Positions 52,569 through 64,000 of a stretch of 64,000 nucleotides of DNA are shown here, piece after piece; the first letter of the stretch is position 1, and every line of letters starts with the position of its first letter. The stretch comes from Pictodentalium vernedei (taxonomy: Eukaryota > Mollusca > Scaphopoda > Dentaliida > Dentaliidae), in the NCBI GenBank assembly GCA_031216915.1, contig CM062296.1:669556753-669620752 (forward strand), written 5' to 3'. The notes under the pieces are model-generated. The model saw only the letters and a program-made list of their open reading frames with translations, was not told where the DNA came from and ran no database searches. The translations under genes were made by a program, and so were the position numbers.

Positions 52569-52988
52569 TTATTTTTTTGGAGCCTGTGGTTTGGGTTTTT
52601 GATGTTTCCACCCGTTTTTTTTTTGTCCTGGCTTCTTGGCTACAGCTGCTGTTTTAGGAATAGTCAGGCGTCTGTCTGTTGCAGTCTGAGTTGTCGACTT
52701 GTCTTGAACATAATTAAGTAAACGTCTCAGTCGTCTGTCACGTTGGTCGGCTGTCAAACCAATCCAGGTTTCATGCCTCACCGATAATGTCCTGGCATCA
52801 ACTGACAAACTAAAATTTCCAGCACCATGCAAAGCACTCCTTATGTCCCTATGTTGGTCCATTGTAATATCATACAGTCTGTCAATCAAGTCCGGCAAGG
52901 AGTTTATTTGTCATAAGTCGCACCCTATACTTTTGATATCGTGACCCTCGTCACCACACACACCGCAAGGATACTTTGGAGAAGACAT
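52569..52988 (-). pseudogene. Short CxxC-containing reading frame, frameshifted
   Basis: On the minus strand ATG at 52986-52988 begins MSSPKYPCGVCGDEGHD and meets TGA after 25 codons. Shifted by one frame, 109 further codons run to 52569 with a DLIDRLYDITMDQHRDI block and a Lys-rich end. KYPCGVCG recalls the start of PHD-like fingers found in some retroelement proteins, but the remaining Cys residues are missing. An NRF-1-like GCGCATGCGC lies about 100 bases upstream. Could be a decayed transposon protein or a host first exon; I cannot decide. Confidence 0.35.
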
Positions 52989-53804
52989 TGCCAACAACAC
53001 AAGACAACAACAAAAAAACCGATTTAATTAAACCAGCCTTATCATACAAGCCACTGATAAAAATCACATTTTATATTTATTTAGCGCGCATGCGCGCGTA
53101 AGTATTGTAACGCACTTTCACTTCCGCCTTCGGAGGACGGTTACCCCCCAAAAATGGAAAACATTTGTTCCGAAACTAATATTTGTGCATCTTAAATATT
53201 TCCGTGTTTATTTTTTTCATTTTGTTGTGTCTTATTATTATATAGTATTTGTACACTGCATTAGCGGGACAAAGTAGTGGAAAAAAAAACGATTGTGCTT
53301 CCATATAATAATCTTTTGTGCCAGAAACTGCTCGACGTGTCCGACTAAAAAACAGGGTGCCATTTTTCATTGTTCAACTCTCGCAAAAGGGAATGCGTGT
53401 TCGCTTTCCAATTCCCGAGTGCTCTAATGTACTCCCACTCGAAAGGTGAAAAATAAATTCTATACGATACTTACCATTTAAGATTCGTACCAGATATTTT
53501 ATTTACGATTCGAACGATTTGGACCAGATATTAAATAAATGATTCGGGCTAAATGTTTGGTCAAATCGAGACATTACTTTTTATGTATACTTAATGCATA
53601 ACATAAATTATTTAAGGGAACCATATCCGATTACAATTATAGGTGCTGCTTTTCATTGTTGAACCCCGCAGACAGCAAACGTGTTCCTTTTTTGCGTGTA
53701 GTGCTCTTATGTACGTCACTGTAATATAGATTGATTATTTACTGACCATTTACGATTCGGACCAAATTATTTAACGATTCTGACCGTATTTTAATACCAT
53801 GCAT
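52989..53804. other. Spacer, no gene seen
   Basis: Includes the palindrome GCGCGCATGCGCGC at about 53088-53101, an NRF-1-type site. Short repeats of GATTCGNACCAGATATT appear at 53480-53790. Confidence 0.4.
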
Positions 53805-55080
53805 TTGGATCAGATATCATATTGCACAATTCTGACTGGGCCAGGTGCAGGATTTTAATTTTTTGTAAATTTGAAGTCGGCCCTATGAGAACTCGGCCCA
53901 AACAATTTCGGGGAAGGATGCCCTCGAGAGAAGTCGGTTTTAATGCTTTGTAAATTTGAAGTCGGCCCCTATGAAAAGTCGGCCCAAACAATTTCGGGGA
54001 AGGATGCCCACGAGAGCAGATCCAAAGGAAGTGCCAATTATGCTGAAATGATGATCGAGAGGGGTTGTGAACAACATAAAAAAATATGGGGGGGGGGGGG
54101 GGGTGATCCAAATGGACCAGATACCATATTGCACAATTCTGAGTGGGCCATATGCGCCAGCTCGGGAGAGCACGAGAGGATTTTAATGCTTTGCAAATTT
54201 GAAGTCGGCTCCTATGAGAACTCGGCCCAAAACAATTTCGGGGAAGGATGCCCACGAGAGAAGTCGGATTTTTAATGCTTTGTAAATTTGAAGTCGGCCC
54301 CTCTGAGGAGTCGGCCCAAACAATTTCGGGGAAGGATGCCTACAAGAGAAGTCGGTCCCCAAAACTACAGGACAGGGGCTTAATAACTAAAAAAATATTG
54401 GGGGGGGGGGGGGGGCGTAGGAGGTGTGGATATCAGAGCGCATCCAAAGGAAGTGCCAATTATGCTGAAATGATGATCGAGAGGGGTTGTTAAGAACTAA
54501 TATGGGGGGGGGGGGGGGGGGGGGTCCGAATGGATCAGATACCATATTGCACAATTCTGACGGGGCCAGGTGCGCCGAAACGTCGACAGGGTGGGGCAGG
54601 GTGGAAATTACAAGAGCCTTTGGATCAGATATCATATTGCACAATTCTGTGGCTGGGCCAGGTGCGCTGGAACGTCGGCAGGGCTGGAGCGGGTGCAAAT
54701 TTCAAGAGCCGTAGGCCCTTGCCGAGGACACGAGCTCGGGAGAGCACGAGGGGATTTCAATGCTTTGTAAATATAAAGTCAGCCCCCATGAAAACAGACG
54801 ACCCACAGAGTTTCTGGGAAGGATGCCCACGAGATGAGTCGGTCCCAGAAACTACAGGGCAGGGGCTTAACAACTTAAAACTATTGGGTGGGGGTGGGGG
54901 GGGGGGGCAGAGCGGATACAAAGTAATTGCCAATTATGCTGAAAATTATGATCGAGATGAGTTGTTAACAACTTAAAAAATATTGTGGGGGGGGGGGGGG
55001 GGAGAAGGGTGGGGATCAGAGCGGATCCAAAGGAAGTGCCAATTATGATGAAATGATCGGCAAAAAAAATGTTAGGGCAA
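53805..55080. repeat. Complex degenerate tandem repeats with G runs
   Basis: Mixed units recur: ATCAGATACCATATTGCAC, TTTGTAAATTTGAAGTCGG, CAATTTCGGGGAAGGATGCC and GGAAGTGCCAATTATG, joined by G runs of 10-18 at about 54089, 54402, 54505, 54897 and 54985. Confidence 0.75.
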
Positions 55081-55210
55081 CTGGTTAATTGCCCTGCAGT
55101 TTGTTAGGGCAACGGAGCAATTGCAGCCATAGCCCCGCTGTTACGGGGCCCCTGGACTGTACCATGTCCGACTACAAAAAATATGTACAAGGCCGAAACG
55201 TCCCTCGCCG

Positions 55211-55322
55211 ATTGTTGACGAGCTCGTTCCAATGAGGGATCACATGATATTGTTTTGCTGTAATTTTCAGAAAAATAATATTTTTTCAACTGTTGAATTT
55301 GCATATTACGCGGCGTAAAGGG
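55211..55322. mobile_element. piggyBac-like MITE, copy 9 (right half only)
   Basis: Begins at the palindrome centre (GACGAGCTCGTTCCAATGAG) and ends GTAAAGGG before TTAA at 55323-55326. Confidence 0.65.
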
Positions 55323-55717
55323 TTAATCCGTAACCCAATCCCTAAAAAAAATCCCATAAAATTTCGTGTTCTCCCCTCTAATACGTTTCAATTTTGCCTC
55401 GCGTCCCTAGCCTTTCCATGTCTCTATCTCTGTGTGAATTATGATCGGGCGAGATTTCTTTCGGAGATTTTCACTTGTAATGTTTCCACGACAATTATTG
55501 GGTCACTGCAATGACAGCACTCGCTTCGAGTTATATATTTTCTTTTGAGAAACATCACATTTGTTTTTTACAGTTCACACGATTTGTGAGACAAAAAGCG
55601 TATTAATTGCTACTGTGTTAAAATATTTTAGTCTGAAAAATGCAACTATTTTAAAGGCCACGTTCGAAGGAAATAAGCGAGTGCTATTTTTATCTCGGTT
55701 TTAAAAGGCTTTGTACG
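55323..55717. other. Spacer left of the 8 kb TIR element
   Basis: No gene. At 55672-55699 AAATAAGCGAGTGCTATTTTT resembles part of the adjoining TIR (read in parts), suggesting an older related insertion. Confidence 0.4.
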
Positions 55718-56177
55718 CACAGGGTATAAACCGTATAAACCTTTAGCCGGAAGTGGAGATAAGCGAGGCGAGAGATTTCTATTTTTATCTCAAAGTTTCA
55801 GTCGCAGCGTATCAACGATCACCGAAAACAAGATTTTTTAATAAAAGGAATGACCGAATAATGCAAAATCTGTAAGTATGTTATATAAAACAATATTTAA
55901 CAATGAAACGACACAACTTAATGGAAAAATCGACTCTTGTAGTATGAAAAAACATCTGCTGATCATCTCAGAAAATGAATTTCTCGGGCAAATTTCTCCT
56001 TCAAATATCGTTTTTCACATGTTCGCACAAATGTGACATGTTAAAATCAAAGATCGACAGATTCGGCGTTCAATTCCACAACACAAACTATCAACCATAA
56101 CAACGAAGGAGGTTCGGTGCTACTGAAACTGTTCAAAATATAATGTCACCTTATCGATTTTTTTATACGCCCAGTTG
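55718..56177. repeat. Left TIR of an unassigned element
   Basis: 460 bp, starts CACAGGGTATAAACCGTATA; about 97 percent identical by eye to the inverse of 63216-63672. Preceded by GTACG at 55713-55717. Confidence 0.85.
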
Positions 56178-58674
56178 GTAAAATCGTTGATCGGGAGTTG
56201 GTGATAATTATACGTCCAGTTGAGATTATAAGATTTCCCATATGATCGTTCCAATGCCCATATTTGTGCATGTACGAAGGTCTAATCAGTTAACAAACCA
56301 TATGAACAGACTCGAATGCACAACGTTGACGTCACACCTTTCAATTGAAACACTACTGACTGAACCACTGAACCTGCAACCACGGGGGAGGGGGCGAGCG
56401 AACCGCCCCTCCCCCCGAAGAACTTTCGCCCCCACCCGAAAGATTTCAGACCATGTTTTTCAATCGGCATTCATTTTTTTAATTTACCTATGCATTAGGG
56501 TAAATTAGTTCAGTTACAACTGTAACACTTCATTTTACCTTGGCTCTAATTCCTTCACACCTGTAATTAACATATCCATAATCACTTGTCTATGAAGGTA
56601 ATCCCATTGTTATTTGTGAGCTGTTTCTTCATCACACATACATTCACACAGCTTTGTCGGGGAATTATTTTTCCAATTGCGGGTATTTGGGGTTTAATGA
56701 CCTTTTTAAAAAATTTTTGGTTACCGTTTTTGACCGTGGTCGTTTTTACTTCATAACGATCATTTAGTGTCTATGTTTTGCGGTTTTGCCTGGCTTTTTT
56801 AAATTATTTTTTTCTATTTATTTTATTTTATGTTGTTGAAGTGTGTGTTTGTGGGGGGGGGGGGGGGGGGCGACAGTCGAATGGGAAGAAAATGTTTTCA
56901 CTTCAGATAACGCCGTGTTATAACAATACGCCAATCCTCTGTTAATTGAAACCAGTTTGCCGGACAGCATGCTGAGCTTGCAGTTTATTCGACAATAATC
57001 CCTAACCCGACCCCCACCTCACCCTCTCGCGCTCTCTCATTTTCACTCTCATTTTGGCAACAGTCTTTTGTGTCCAATAACTGTCGAACAAACATCAAAT
57101 GGGCTATTTTTTAGTATTCTCTTCGAAGCAACTGCATCAATAAGTATCTGGCTTTTAACGATTCCATTTTTAGAGAAATTAGCGAAACACTATGGAATCC
57201 TGCATGAAGTATACCATACCTATACTTTTGTAAATATTCAATGTTGTTCTCTGAGAACTTATTTTATCTGAAATAAATACTGTTTAAACTAAACTAAAGT
57301 ATTTTTAGATAAGGCATGACGTCACATGGGATTCCCTCGATATATCGCCAATGTCGTGTTGAAACCAAACAGATCCAGGGTCGAAAACAAGCTTTATACT
57401 CACCAAGCGAACCCTACCGTGTGACAAAGGCAAAAAGATGAAATAAATAGAATAATTCGCGCCTTACATAAGTATTTTATAAATTTTCATCTTATTTTCA
57501 CTTAATTTACATACGACTTCACGGAAACAGTTTCGAAACAAGATTTCGCTTTCCAGTTTTCTTTTTGAAACTTGAATGCCAAACAACATTCTACGTGATG
57601 TAGGATAAGCACAGTTAGGTCAACAGTAGCTGAAATTAAATTACGTTGTTGTCAATAGCAGTTCAGAGCAGGGTCAAGTTGTCAAAAATACAAAACGATC
57701 ATTTCTTTCAAATTAATCGATCACATTTATTGTCCGACGATAGCATTCAATACCATTCACATTCTCATTTCCATTTCACTCCTGCTGAAGAACAAAACAC
57801 CCCTCGGATCCAAATGCTCCCAGGGACGTTTCTGGGTAGTTCAGACTCGGTGTGTGTCACAGTGAGATCCTCAAATTTCCAAACTTTTATTTCAAACTGA
57901 TACCAATATTACCATAAAAAAGTTTCCGACATTTGATGATCGGTTTTGAGAAGGAATTTTCTTTATAGATTTGTGTACAAATTACATTATATTCGCTTGA
58001 TATTTAGCCTTTTCTCCATAATTATGAGTAGACTCTGTAATTGGCCTAACAAAAGACTTCTTGTGGTACATGATACTGCTATATTGTGCGGGGCCGTCGA
58101 GAGGGAGGGGGAGGGGTAGTAACCCCGGGACCCGGCGTTATTGGGGGCCCGCCGATTCCCGTAATTTCCTGAAGGCGGGATACTCGTGCGTGCGGCCCCT
58201 TCACTGCACATCACATTTAGACGAGCAGTGAAGGACTCCCACGTAAGAGAATCCTGCCTTAAGGCAATTAGAGAAAATCGGCGGGCCCCGGTGTTCCAAA
58301 TTGACACTATTTGTGTGCATGTACGAAAGCGCAACCTCGATGTATTGCTAGCTTACGCAGTTACAAACTTGGAACATTATCAATATTTTAGTTCTGCGCG
58401 AAAAAGAACTAGTGGGTCATACTATAAAGAACAAATGTATTTCAACCAAGAATCACTAGTTCTATATTTTATTTGCTTAGAACTAAATGTTTCCAACTTT
58501 TGAAATTTGAACCATAAAATTTCCAACTTTCAAAAATCAGGGTCCTCATTGGGGGGGGGGGATGTAAGCCCCCCCCCCCCCCCCCGTCGGAACGTCCCTA
58601 AGTGCTCTTCGTCTTTGCTGGCGAAGAGTAGTCTCTTGCGCATCCCATTTGCTTTCATCTAGGTGAAAGGTAGT
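56178..58674. other. Interior of the TIR element, no gene seen
   Basis: Holds a G run at 56853-56870 and GC-rich stretches at 58080-58290; open frames are short and without known motifs. Confidence 0.4.
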
Positions 58675-59037
58675 ATATTTATTTATTTATTTATTGGTGT
58701 TTAAGGTCACATATTTCTGCACAATGGCCAACCATGACCGCGACAGTTTTACGGGTGGAGGAAGCCGGAGTGCCCGGAGAGAACCACCGAGCAACGGCGA
58801 GCAACTGTCAGCTCCCCAACATACCAACTCCACACAAGCAGGGTTAGCATTGGTTGAAGACAGGTGCACCATCGACGTGCAGTACGCCTTAGTACACAAC
58901 GTCACCGTGCCCCCACGTGGGCAATGGGGGTGAAGTGTATTGCCCAAGGACACAACGCGGTTGCCGCAGATGGGATTCGAACCGATGACCTCTCGGCTTG
59001 CAGCCTGCACCTCTACCAACTGAGCCACCGCGCCCCC
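58675..59037 (-). mobile_element. SINE with a tRNA-derived head and 12 bp target duplication
   Basis: On the minus strand it begins GGGGGCGCGGTGGCTCAGTT, with A box TGGCTCAGTTGG and B box GGTTCGAATCCC, followed by the shared body (GCGTTGTGTCCTTGGGCAA) and an (AATA)n tail. GTGAAAGGTAGT flanks it at 58663-58674 and 59038-59049. Confidence 0.9.
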
Positions 59038-60083
59038 GTGAAAGGTAGTGGGATGCACAGGAGACTAGGCGAAGAGGTCATCCCGCACTTTAATAGCACA
59101 GCCAAACGGTACGCACACCTGGCACGCGTCACTAGCCAAATCGGCTTCAGAGTGACAAGAACCGATCTTGCCGGTTTCTGAGAATTTCACCCAAACAGGC
59201 CGCCAACAAAGTTATCCAAACTGCTCTCCAGTTTCCTTCTTAATCCTTTTGGAAAAAATAATTTTGTACGCCATGTGTCCTGGTCATATCTTGATACACC
59301 CAAACCGGCCTCTCGACACAGCAATTTCATTCAAACCCAGACCGGCCGTTACATTATTCTATAAAATACACCTGCAACTAATATATTTTACTGATATATT
59401 TTTCCAGTTTGTCATGCCTGTAAACTGAAATTATTTACTCTCATTCAAGAACGTAACCACACCCCCCCCCCCACCCACCCCAAGTTGAAATGTGGGTGAC
59501 AAGTTGAAAAGAGTGGTGGATAAGTTCGCTGGTCTCTCGTGCCAGAAGTCGCGAGATCGCGGATCCCCGGCTGAGAAAAGATATGGAGGTATCTGAACTC
59601 TCTCTGGCAGCATCAGTTGGGGGCTTGGTGATGTTACGGCGTGTCGTCCTATTGGGTTGGGAAGTAAAATGGCTGTCCTCTATACGGAGAGAGACAGACT
59701 CCACACAGGCTAAAGATCCAGGAATTCTCTGCTCCTTTCGTTATCAGACTCACTTCTAAATTTATTCGTTTGGTTATTTTCTTCGTTTGCGTTTTGTTTT
59801 ACACTGACCTCTAACATGCAATTTTAAAAATGTAGTTTACATGTATACCATATTTTTTCTTTGTTTATAGTAATACGATAACACTGGAAAGGCGTTCATT
59901 TGAATCAGTTCCACATATTTATTTTTAAAATAGAGTATAGTTGATTATTCAGGAGCGAAGGAAGGTAAAAATATTGGGGGTGAGGTGGGGTGGGGCTATC
60001 AGAGCTAATCCCAAGGGGACCACCATGTATGCTCACCTTTTGCTGTGCAGCAGCATCCGAGCCGCACAGTGGTTAGGTGGTGT

Positions 60084-60114
<31 letters not shown>

Positions 60115-61149
60115 GTTGTAGCACAAGAAGCGATATCGCCGTATCCCATTCTCGGTGGTGAGGGTCTGCGGCTTTCTCTGGGATATTTTGAAAAATGAGG
60201 GCCAAAACTCACATGCTCAGTGATTCTGAGGCTGCTGTGACTGACTCCTCAGATGAGGACTGTTGAACGCTGCAAATTCGAATTCTCTGCTCCTTTCATT
60301 ATTAGATTCGCTTCTAAATTCATTCGATTGGTTTACCCATTCGTTTGTGTTTTTTTCCCCTTTGTTTGGGAGCATGTATTCCCTCTAGATCATACTAGCA
60401 TGCCCAACACTGTAAAAATGCGCACGCGCGCGTGTGTGTCTGGTGGGGAGGGGGGTAATGCAGAAACCTTAGATACATTGCCCCTCCCCTTTCCCCCACA
60501 CACTTTCAAATTGCTCCCGACGCCTGCAAAAGCTCGGGGTTTTCAAGTTATATACAGTAGGTTTAATATATATTCCCATATATTTAGTATCCCGTTTGTA
60601 TCTCATTCATAGTTTTGGGGGTTTTGGGGATTTTTTTTAAATATCTCGAAGCAAATTCTCAGTTCAATACTGAGTCTTATATTCGTCGTTCTGTCATTTA
60701 TACTACACGCCGGCATTTACCGGCTCTAGAAGTGTGAAATCTTACCAATATTTCTTCATTAAAAACCTCAAAATATCCACTCAGGTGCAAGGAAACGAGG
60801 GTTTGGGGACCCTGAAATTCATAATTTTCCTACCCCGGGCCCAGCTATGGTCAGCCATTAGTAGCGAAGGCCCTGCTTCACCCCATAATAGATCAATAGC
60901 CACCCTATTTGCGAATCTGTGGGTCTGCCATTTAGCTACATGCCTGCCCCTTCCAGAGCGTATTTAGTTGCAAAAATGGTGGGGGGGGGGGGCGGGGGTG
61001 TAACGTCTGCTTTTACGTGGGGGATTATGTGCGGGTTGCCCACCCCCCCCCCCCCCCTACACGGTTCTTCGCTGCCTTTCCCACTCCCACTCCGAAGATC
61101 GACCCTGGTTGCAGGCCTGTGGACCACGGCTTTATAGATTCATCTCTTA

Positions 61150-61202
61150 CGAGAACCGCGACATATCAGTGGCTGGCCAAAGAGTTATTATTATTACTAT
61201 AT
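61150..61202 (+). repeat. LINE 3' tail fragment
   Basis: GAGAACCGCGACATATCAGT, then GGCTGGCC and TTATTATTATTA resemble the tail of the LINE at 13270-13320. Confidence 0.5.
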
Positions 61203-61605
61203 ATAAAAGAGTGTGTCTGTCTGTTTGTCTGTTTATGTATCCAAGCAACCGCTGCATGAATTCGGATGAAATTCGTCATCAGTGTTCCTTGGATCACTGG
61301 GAAGGTTATTAGTGGGCTCGGAAATGCGCCGTTCTTAATGTTGATTTTTTTTTCATTTTTTTATTCATTTTTTTCGGTTTTTTTTTTTTTTTTTCTATAG
61401 TAATAAATGAGGATCGAATGACCGGAGTGTCCCGCCTTCTAGGTGGGCTGGGTCGAAAAATGCGCCGTCCCAATGTTTTGTTTTCTTTCTGTATTTTTTT
61501 TTTTATACCATCCCGTCTGCAGGTGGACGGGCACTTCACCTATAGTTTTGAATAACGCCTTGAAGTTTTCTGCTATACAAAACGCATGTTGCTTGTCTCA
61601 ATATT

Positions 61606-61672
61606 TCGTCCCCTGGGTGCTAGAATGTTCTATGTCCTTCAGGGGCATAGAAAGTTCTAGCCCTTCGGCGAC
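61606..61672. repeat. Hairpin element, family 1 copy
   Basis: GTCCCCTGGGTGCTAGAATG and its weaker complement; related to 38415-38480. Confidence 0.55.
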
Positions 61673-63215
61673 AATTTCTTGCCAGATTTTTTTTTTGGGG
61701 GGGGGGGAGTGGGGGTGGGGTGGGGGGGGGCATTTTACGTGACAATATTCTGATCCGTCTTCATTTATATTGAATATGACATCTGGAGGTCCATTCACAC
61801 TGCTGCGATGCGTCCGACCGTCCGACCGTCGGACTTTTAAATAGTAATGTTTGTACATGAGCATTCACACTACCGCGATGCGGCAGACGCGACCGATGCG
61901 CTGGTTGTCGAGATCGTTTTGAACCCATTCCAACGATTTTCGCAGACCTTTTTAGGTCTGCGTTCACGACATAACGCTCGGTTGAGTTCGGATGAACTCG
62001 ATGACATCTGATTTGTTTGTTTTCATTGATTGCAGTTTTTTCAAACGTGCTCGAAATTCAAAGTTATTTTTTTAACCTTTAATCATTTTGATAATTAATT
62101 CAATAATTAATTAATTGCACGAACAACCATAAAATTTCCAAGGAGGAAGTCATTCGGGAAATCCAGAAGCATGAAGTGTATAACAAGGCTTTGCATAACT
62201 ACAAAGATATCGAATTCAAAAAGAACGTTTGGTGGAAGTTTCAGTGAAGCTTGGAATGGAGGGCACGCTTTGTTTTGTTTTTCTTTAAAGCAAAGTCCAA
62301 CCATTGTCTAGAAATAGAATTGAATTAGGCCTCATCAGTTACTTATAATTATACTTACTTACTAAACATTTGCGGGAAGACAACTAAAAATTGGGTAAGT
62401 TAGCTATAGTTGCAGAAAGGTGCTCTTAAACTACAGTAAATAAGTTCAGCATAAATGTTTCTTTGGAGTCTGCTAGATATTTGGTCTGCCTGTTGCAGTC
62501 CATTGAAATTTAGGGACCCACAAAAGTTAAGAACTCAACAAATTGTTATCATGTAAAGAAGCAAAGCTCAAGAGGCTATTTAAATATAGCCGTGAGTTTA
62601 TGTTCTACCTTTTGTAGTTCACTGAAATTTACAGACCCGATGATTTAAGAACTTAACAAATTGGTGCTTGAGCCTAAAAAATCATAAAATTATAATTACG
62701 TGCTATCTATACTGCCACATGCGTACGGGAATTTTTATTTTCTGGGTGGGGTGGGATTGTGGGAGGATGTGGAGCTGAGGTCCACTTCATCCGAAAGAAT
62801 CCTGAGTGCCCGAAAAAATCCTGACTGCCCCCCAAAAAATTATTTCACTCCCAAAACGTGTTTTGGAACAAATTGTGTCTGAAAGAGTCAACTTACAGTA
62901 AATAATGCGCTCCAACTTGATCTGACATTGTTACGCTATGCCATAAAACCAGTCTTATCTTGATATAGTTCCCCGCCTATCGTTAGATTCTGTAATGCGG
63001 TAAAATGGGCTATTTCTCTGCGTTGAAAAAGGTAACCTGTGGTTCGCTTTTTCAACGCAATGCAATGTTGCATTCAACCCGGCTTGTGCGCGTATAGGCC
63101 GATCTTGCTTTCGGAACTTACAGGCTCCAAATTTACCAGATTCTCATATCGAAAGGGTCACCTGACAAGCATAAAAAATGTATACGACTCGTCAACTGAA
63201 GATACGAGCGTATAC

Positions 63216-63672
63216 AACTGGGCGAAAAAAAATCGATAAGGTGAGATTATATTTTGAACAGTTTTAGTAGCACTGAACCTCCTTCGTTGTTATGGTTGAT
63301 AGTTTCTGGTGTGGAATTGAACGCCGAATCTGTCGATCTATGATTTTAACATGTTACATTTGTGCGAACATGTGAAAAACGATATTTGAAGGAGAAATTT
63401 GCCCGAGAAATTCATTTTCCGAGATGATCAGCAGATGTTTTTCATACTACAAGAGTCGATTTTTCCATTAAGTTGTGTCGTTTCATTGTTAAATATTGTT
63501 TTATATAACATACTTACTGATTTTGCGTTCTTCGGTCATTCCTTTTATTAAAAAATCTTGTTTTCGGTGATCGTTGATACGCTGCGACTGAAACTTTGAG
63601 ATAAAAATAGAAATCTCTCGCCTCGCTTATCTCCACTTCCGGCTAAAGGTTTATACGGTTTTATACCCTGTG
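63216..63672. repeat. Right TIR of the unassigned element
   Basis: Inverse of 55718-56177, ends in CCCTGTG, followed by GTACG at 63673-63677. Confidence 0.85.
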
Positions 63673-63677
63673 GTACG

Positions 63678-64000
63678 TCAATCGGATCATTGTCAAGTTT
63701 GTCATGTATGGCGGCTTATTAGCGCCACGTAATTTTTAGTTATCAAAATTACAGTTACAATTTAGTGAGTTGTAGCTACAATTTACTAAACTGTACCATC
63801 AGTTCAGCTACATTGTACCTACAATTTACTAAATTGAACCTGTAGCTACAATTCAGCAGCTTCACTCTCATTTGCCAAGCTAACTTGTAGCAGCAATTTA
63901 ACAAAAAACAATCAGGGGCACGGGAACGTTATTTAGCGCGTGTATATTGGGGCGATAATTGCCCAGATCATGCAGTATTGAATTCTCAACTCGATTCAAA
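63678..64000. repeat. Spacer with short GTAGCTACAATT repeats
   Basis: Imperfect copies of TGTAGCTACAATTTACTAAA recur at 63750-63905 on both strands. No gene. Confidence 0.5.

Larger units (their letters stand above)
59038..63215. other. Interior of the TIR element, no gene seen
   Basis: Contains an 80 bp direct repeat (59727 and 60282, GAATTCTCTGCTCCTTTC), homopolymer G or C runs (59461, 60099, 60980, 61043, 61697), a LINE 3' tail (61150-61202), a hairpin (61606-61672), and CATTCACACT repeats at 61791 and 61862. Confidence 0.4.
55718..63672. mobile_element. Unassigned 8.0 kb element with 460 bp TIRs and 5 bp duplication
   Basis: Both ends read CACAGGG inward and both flanks read GTACG (55713-55717, 63673-63677). 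No transposase frame is seen inside; it holds a SINE, a hairpin and G-rich DNA. Five-base duplications and a CACA-type end are known for Transib and RAG-like transposons, but nothing else supports that class. Confidence 0.65.

Noticed and set aside
53790..54976. Several overlapping frames rich in Gly or Pro
   Set aside because: Artefacts of G runs in a tandem repeat.
58960..59036. tRNA gene on the minus strand
   Set aside because: A and B boxes are present, but the cloverleaf is imperfect and the sequence is the head of a SINE with a 12 bp target duplication.
55718..63672. Third Polinton
   Set aside because: Ends are CACAGGG not AG, the duplication is 5 bp, and no Polinton gene is present.

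Overview
The window looks like repeat-rich nuclear DNA of an invertebrate animal, probably marine and possibly a mollusc (an inference from the repeat types, not a proven identification). No intact host gene is visible. Almost everything recognisable is mobile: two copies of one Maverick/Polinton family, a LINE interrupted by a miniature LTR retrotransposon, a dead Tc1-like element, related SINEs with different heads, a piggyBac-like MITE family with nine recognisable copies, many fold-back elements, satellites, and an unassigned 8 kb element with long terminal inverted repeats (TIRs).

Layout. 1-6307: right-hand part of Polinton copy A (fibre-like gene, then on the minus strand a capsid-like protein, integrase, zinc-ribbon/phospholipase A2 protein, membrane protein and small Cys-rich protein, then the right TIR). 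6308-17765: flanking DNA with a LINE (8804-13330) split by a 1.75 kb LTR element (9700-11450), a 158 bp fold-back, a tandem array, a PIN/Asteroid-like pseudogene scrap, and a satellite carrying a 5S-headed SINE. 17766-32685: complete 14.9 kb Polinton copy B, with about 700 bp TIRs and a perfect 6 bp target duplication GTCATT. 32692-36341: satellite, SINE tail, Tc1-like element. 36342-55322: hairpin-dense DNA with the TTAA-flanked MITE family, segmental duplications, minisatellites and a possible acyl-CoA synthetase exon. 55718-63672: a segment bounded by 460 bp TIRs that start CACAGGG, flanked by GTACG, with a tRNA-headed SINE inside.

Copy B carries a virus-like gene set: conserved unknown protein, small basic protein, packaging ATPase, protein-primed DNA polymerase B, adenain-like protease and fibre-like protein on the plus strand, and capsid, integrase, PLA2, membrane and Cys-rich proteins on the minus strand. 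The ATPase, two small/unknown genes and the fibre gene are open. Polymerase, protease, capsid, integrase, PLA2, membrane and Cys-rich genes are broken, so copy B should not be autonomous. The most interesting signals are in the TIRs: perfect kappaB-like and CRE-like sites, a 73 bp triplication of such a module in copy A, and a thrice-repeated subterminal motif whose bases changed in step between the two copies. All functional readings of those sites are inference.
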